Assembly: GCA_944474755.1 (NCBI GenBank)
Contig: OX104123.1
Location: 17,364,275 to 17,428,274, forward strand
Origin: Limnoperna fortunei
Lineage: Eukaryota; Mollusca; Bivalvia; Mytilida; Modiolidae
Reading direction: 5' to 3'
Length of the DNA: 64,000 nucleotides
Part shown: one piece after another, positions 60,813-64,000 of the stretch
Numbering within the stretch: the first letter of the stretch is position 1
Layout of the letters: every line of letters starts with the position of its first letter
Position numbers and translations under genes: made by a program
Notes under the pieces: model-generated
Told to the model about the DNA's origin: nothing
The model's database searches: none
Seen by the model: only the letters and a program-made list of their open reading frames with translations

Positions 60813-63090
60813 AAGTGTGGGTATGAGGGGCAAGAAAATGAATAAAAACCAATTTTTGACCTACTTGTTATATTGTTATCTAAGTGACTATTTTGGCACT
60901 ACACAATTCTAACAAAGATATAATATAACAAACAACATAGAATGTAATGATTATGTCTGTACAAAAACCATAGAAATATCATATAATTAATTATATGGCG
61001 TTACTGAAAAACCATGAATCATCAACCATCAAAATATTGCTTAAGGTATATGAAAATTTAAATGTTGGATATTTGAAAATAACATTGAATTTTAATGGGG
61101 AATATTATGTTATTAATTTTTTTCAGATTAATTAAGTATAGTTTTAAAATGTAAAAAAATAATTTATAATCACATTTCTACCATTTAAGTTCTTTTTATG
61201 GGCATACAATGAAATAGCAAGAATGTTCTATTTGTATCATTAAAGTTATGTCCCTTTATGAAATTCTCCAGTATGCATTAGATTTTAGAATTGTATCCAG
61301 TTTCTACCCTCATATCAAAACATAATTTGTGATACTTTGATATTTTTTATAAAGTTTGTAGTTAACACTCATACCTTTATAACTGCTTCCACATATTGTA
61401 TGGAAATTACCAACCAAAGAAAGACAACTCATTTAATGCAGAGAAGGGAGATAACTCAACATTATTAGACTTGTGCATGCACTTTTTATAATTATTCTGT
61501 AATCAGCAGTAGATCATAAAATTATATTTACAGTTTTAAAAATGGTTTCCTTTAAAAAAAAATATTTAAATTTCATCCATCTTATGACCAGCAGTTCAAA
61601 AAAATGATTTCATTGAAGTAACTGTACATTTTCCATTAGGTAAAATGTCATGTTTTAGATATATTGAGTAATATAGCACTTTCTGTTTGTACCCTGTATG
61701 CAACTTAAGTCCTAGTACCTTTAATTTAAAAGGTAGGTTTAATTGACATAAAAAAAAGAAAAACACCTCAAAAGCATAGAAATGAGCAAGAAGACCTGCA
61801 TCTAAAAATTGTAAAACAAAATAATCAACTTATCTTGTGTATAGTAATAAAGAATTTCTGACACATTATCTCTATGCTTTATGCATATCCCATTAAGCAA
61901 TCAAATGATGGCTAAGAATACTATGATTTTAGTCGAAATTTAGAGCATAGATACAGTATGGGTTCCTGGTCTTCTTCTGGAAATACACAAAAATGTCATA
62001 TTATGCTTCAAGGAAAGAAACCTATGTACATTTTCACTAGTATACTATAAGCACACTTTAAAAACTTCTACCTTGGTTACAAACCAAGATAAATTACCTC
62101 CCTTGACAATAATGTATAAAGATAAATTACCTCCCTTGACAATATGTATAAAGATAAATTTGTACAACTGGATTGCAAAAATTCTGTGTATACACTACAT
62201 CTCAGGCATATTTTGTCTTTTTCACCCACCCTCAGTGCCCTCAGTGGGTGTGTGTTTGTGGGGGGGGGGGGGGGGGGAGGGGTTCCAGCCACAAAGAAAG
62301 GGTGAAAAAAACCAAAGTCTATCAAATAACTTATTTTGGCATTTAGCCAGTTTCAACTACCTATGAAATCATCATTAAATATTCTCACCAAATGAGACAG
62401 GGTTTCATTTATAAAACTGACCAATTGTTTTAATATACTGGATTTTGATTATTCTACAAGTTAAATGTGGGGAGTGGAAACATGATAGGGAAAACAATTT
62501 GATTGTTAAATATTTTCACCCCAAACTCATATTTGAATGTATATTTCATCAATCCAAGAATACTGAGGGCAGCAGAAAAGACAAAATCTATCTAAGCATA
62601 ATGAAATATTAAGATAACCAGTCAATATATTTTATGAAAAATCCTAATTAATTAGTCCTGACAAAATAAAAAACAGTAACAATGTCAAATGTTTGCTATC
62701 AGTATATCAATGTAATTCAAATTGTATAGTCTACAACTCTTACTGCAAATGGGAGAAGTCATTGTTAATAGTCATTAGCTTGTTTACATTAATTCATTAT
62801 TGGTAAGTGCAGTAAATGACTGGTCCCTTCAGCTGTACTTTAATCTTTGACCTCATTATTTGTATCCCACAGATGAATCAATTATGTTCCTTACTCTATC
62901 ACAATAAACCATAATTATTCATGAATATTCAAAGTGAAGGCTGATTACTTATGCCAAAACTCTTTTTAGAGAACAATGGAATCAACGATGAGTAAACCAA
63001 TGAACCCTGGTGAACCATCAGAGAACAATGGAATCAACCATGGGTAACCATTTATCTATTTTGGACTTTTCAAGAGGGAACTGGTGGGTA
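60813..63090. other. No gene recognised
   Basis: AT-rich sequence, with a short duplicated GATAAATTACCTCCCTTGAC (62089-62145) and a poly-G run at about 62260-62277. Confidence 0.5.
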
Positions 63091-63091
63091 C

Positions 63092-63476
63092 TGCCCAAGC
63101 TGGCAGACAAGGGCAATGTACCTCTCCAGACAACACTATAGGAAAGCTGGCAGACAAGGGCACTGTACCTCTCCAGACAACACTATAGGAAAGCAGGCAG
63201 GCAAGGGCACTGTACCTCTCCAGACAACACTATAGGAAAGCTGGCAGACAAGGGCACTGTACCTCTCCAGACAACACTATAGGAAAGCTGGCAGGCAAGG
63301 GCACTGTACCTCTCCAGACAACACTATAGGAAAGCTGGCAGACAAGGGCACTGTACCTCTCCAGACAACACTATAGGAAAGCTGGCAGACAAGGGCACTG
63401 TACCTCTCCAGACAACACTATAGGAAAGCTGGCAGACAAGGGCACTGTACCTCTCCACACAACACTATAGGAAAGT
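63092..63476. repeat. 47-bp minisatellite, about eight copies
   Basis: AGGAAAGCTGGCAGACAAGG plus GCACTGTACCTCTCCAGACA and ACACTAT. Copies are almost identical (GCAGACA/GCAGGCA, CCAGACA/CCACACA). Confidence 0.96.
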
Positions 63477-64000
63477 CCACCATAATATTTTCAGTACATA
63501 ACACAATATTGAAGGAATAGTACTATGGTAAATGTCATTTCTGAACCTCATAAACAACTCATGTTACAAAATTAAAAAGGAGATAATTCCTGATGAGACC
63601 ATAAAAAGGTCCAGAATTAATTAACATTTAGTATATTACTGCATGAAAATTGGTCTAGTTCCCATCGCTTAGTATAGTCAACTGTTTCTAAGATCATGTC
63701 AGTACTGTTAAAAAATAGTCAAGGAAAATTATTCAATGAAAAACGTTGATTTGTGTAATAGATTTGTGTTACATAATAGAGTAAAGAGCATAATAGTATC
63801 ATCCCTGGGTTATCAATGATATGCAAATCAATATAAGACAAACATATACTGCAGTTATTATATACAGAGGAAAGCTCAATAAATTTATGTAAGGGGAAAT
63901 AACTACAATGGATATTTTCTTGTATTTTGGAATAATTATATTACTCTTCAGAAGCATTTATCAGAATGTTTAGAATTGAGAAATTGCTATTCAGAAAAGA
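63477..64000. other. No gene recognised
   Basis: AT-rich sequence to the window edge; nothing seen. Confidence 0.5.

Overview
The window is animal nuclear DNA, most likely from a bivalve mollusc. It is AT-rich, its genes are broken into short exons with GT/AG junctions, and it carries tRNA-derived SINEs, fold-back and TIR elements and minisatellites of the kind common in bivalve genomes. The taxon is inferred from repeat style and gene content, not from a search.

I recognise one gene with confidence: an orthologue of CEP152 (Drosophila Asterless), the centriolar coiled-coil scaffold that recruits PLK4. It lies on the minus strand and runs right to left. Seventeen coding exons between 46847 and 5986 join in consistent phase into about 1050 residues. 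The exons for the C-terminal part lie beyond the left edge. A non-coding 5' exon must lie right of 46865. A promoter-like patch with a ZNF143/THAP11-type site and an ETS-type site at about 56.5 kb is one candidate start. Intron 1 is about 22 kb.

Layout: 0.5-6.0 kb holds three minisatellites (35, 47 and 38 bp units), the last fused to the end of exon 17. 6-26 kb holds exons 16 to 2 with SINEs and MITE-like inserts in the introns. 26-46 kb is intron 1, with a 3.7 kb TIR-bounded segment, a 4.3 kb array of a 36-bp unit whose two long ORFs are an artefact of periodicity, and arrays of 23, 36 and 67 bp units. 46.8 kb is exon 1. 47-64 kb holds dispersed repeats, a satellite-bearing element (49.8-53.2 kb), a hAT-like TIR element, SINEs and a final 47-bp array; I found no convincing second gene there.

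The most unusual pattern is that three separate minisatellites (46.08-46.80, 18.19-18.42 and 4.47-5.99 kb) are built from the 3' end of a CEP152 coding exon plus its 5' splice site, so each copy carries a donor. A fourth array (0.48-2.47 kb) repeats an acceptor-like sequence in gene sense. Two SINE copies also gave rise to tandem arrays. Tandem arrays cover roughly a quarter of the window.
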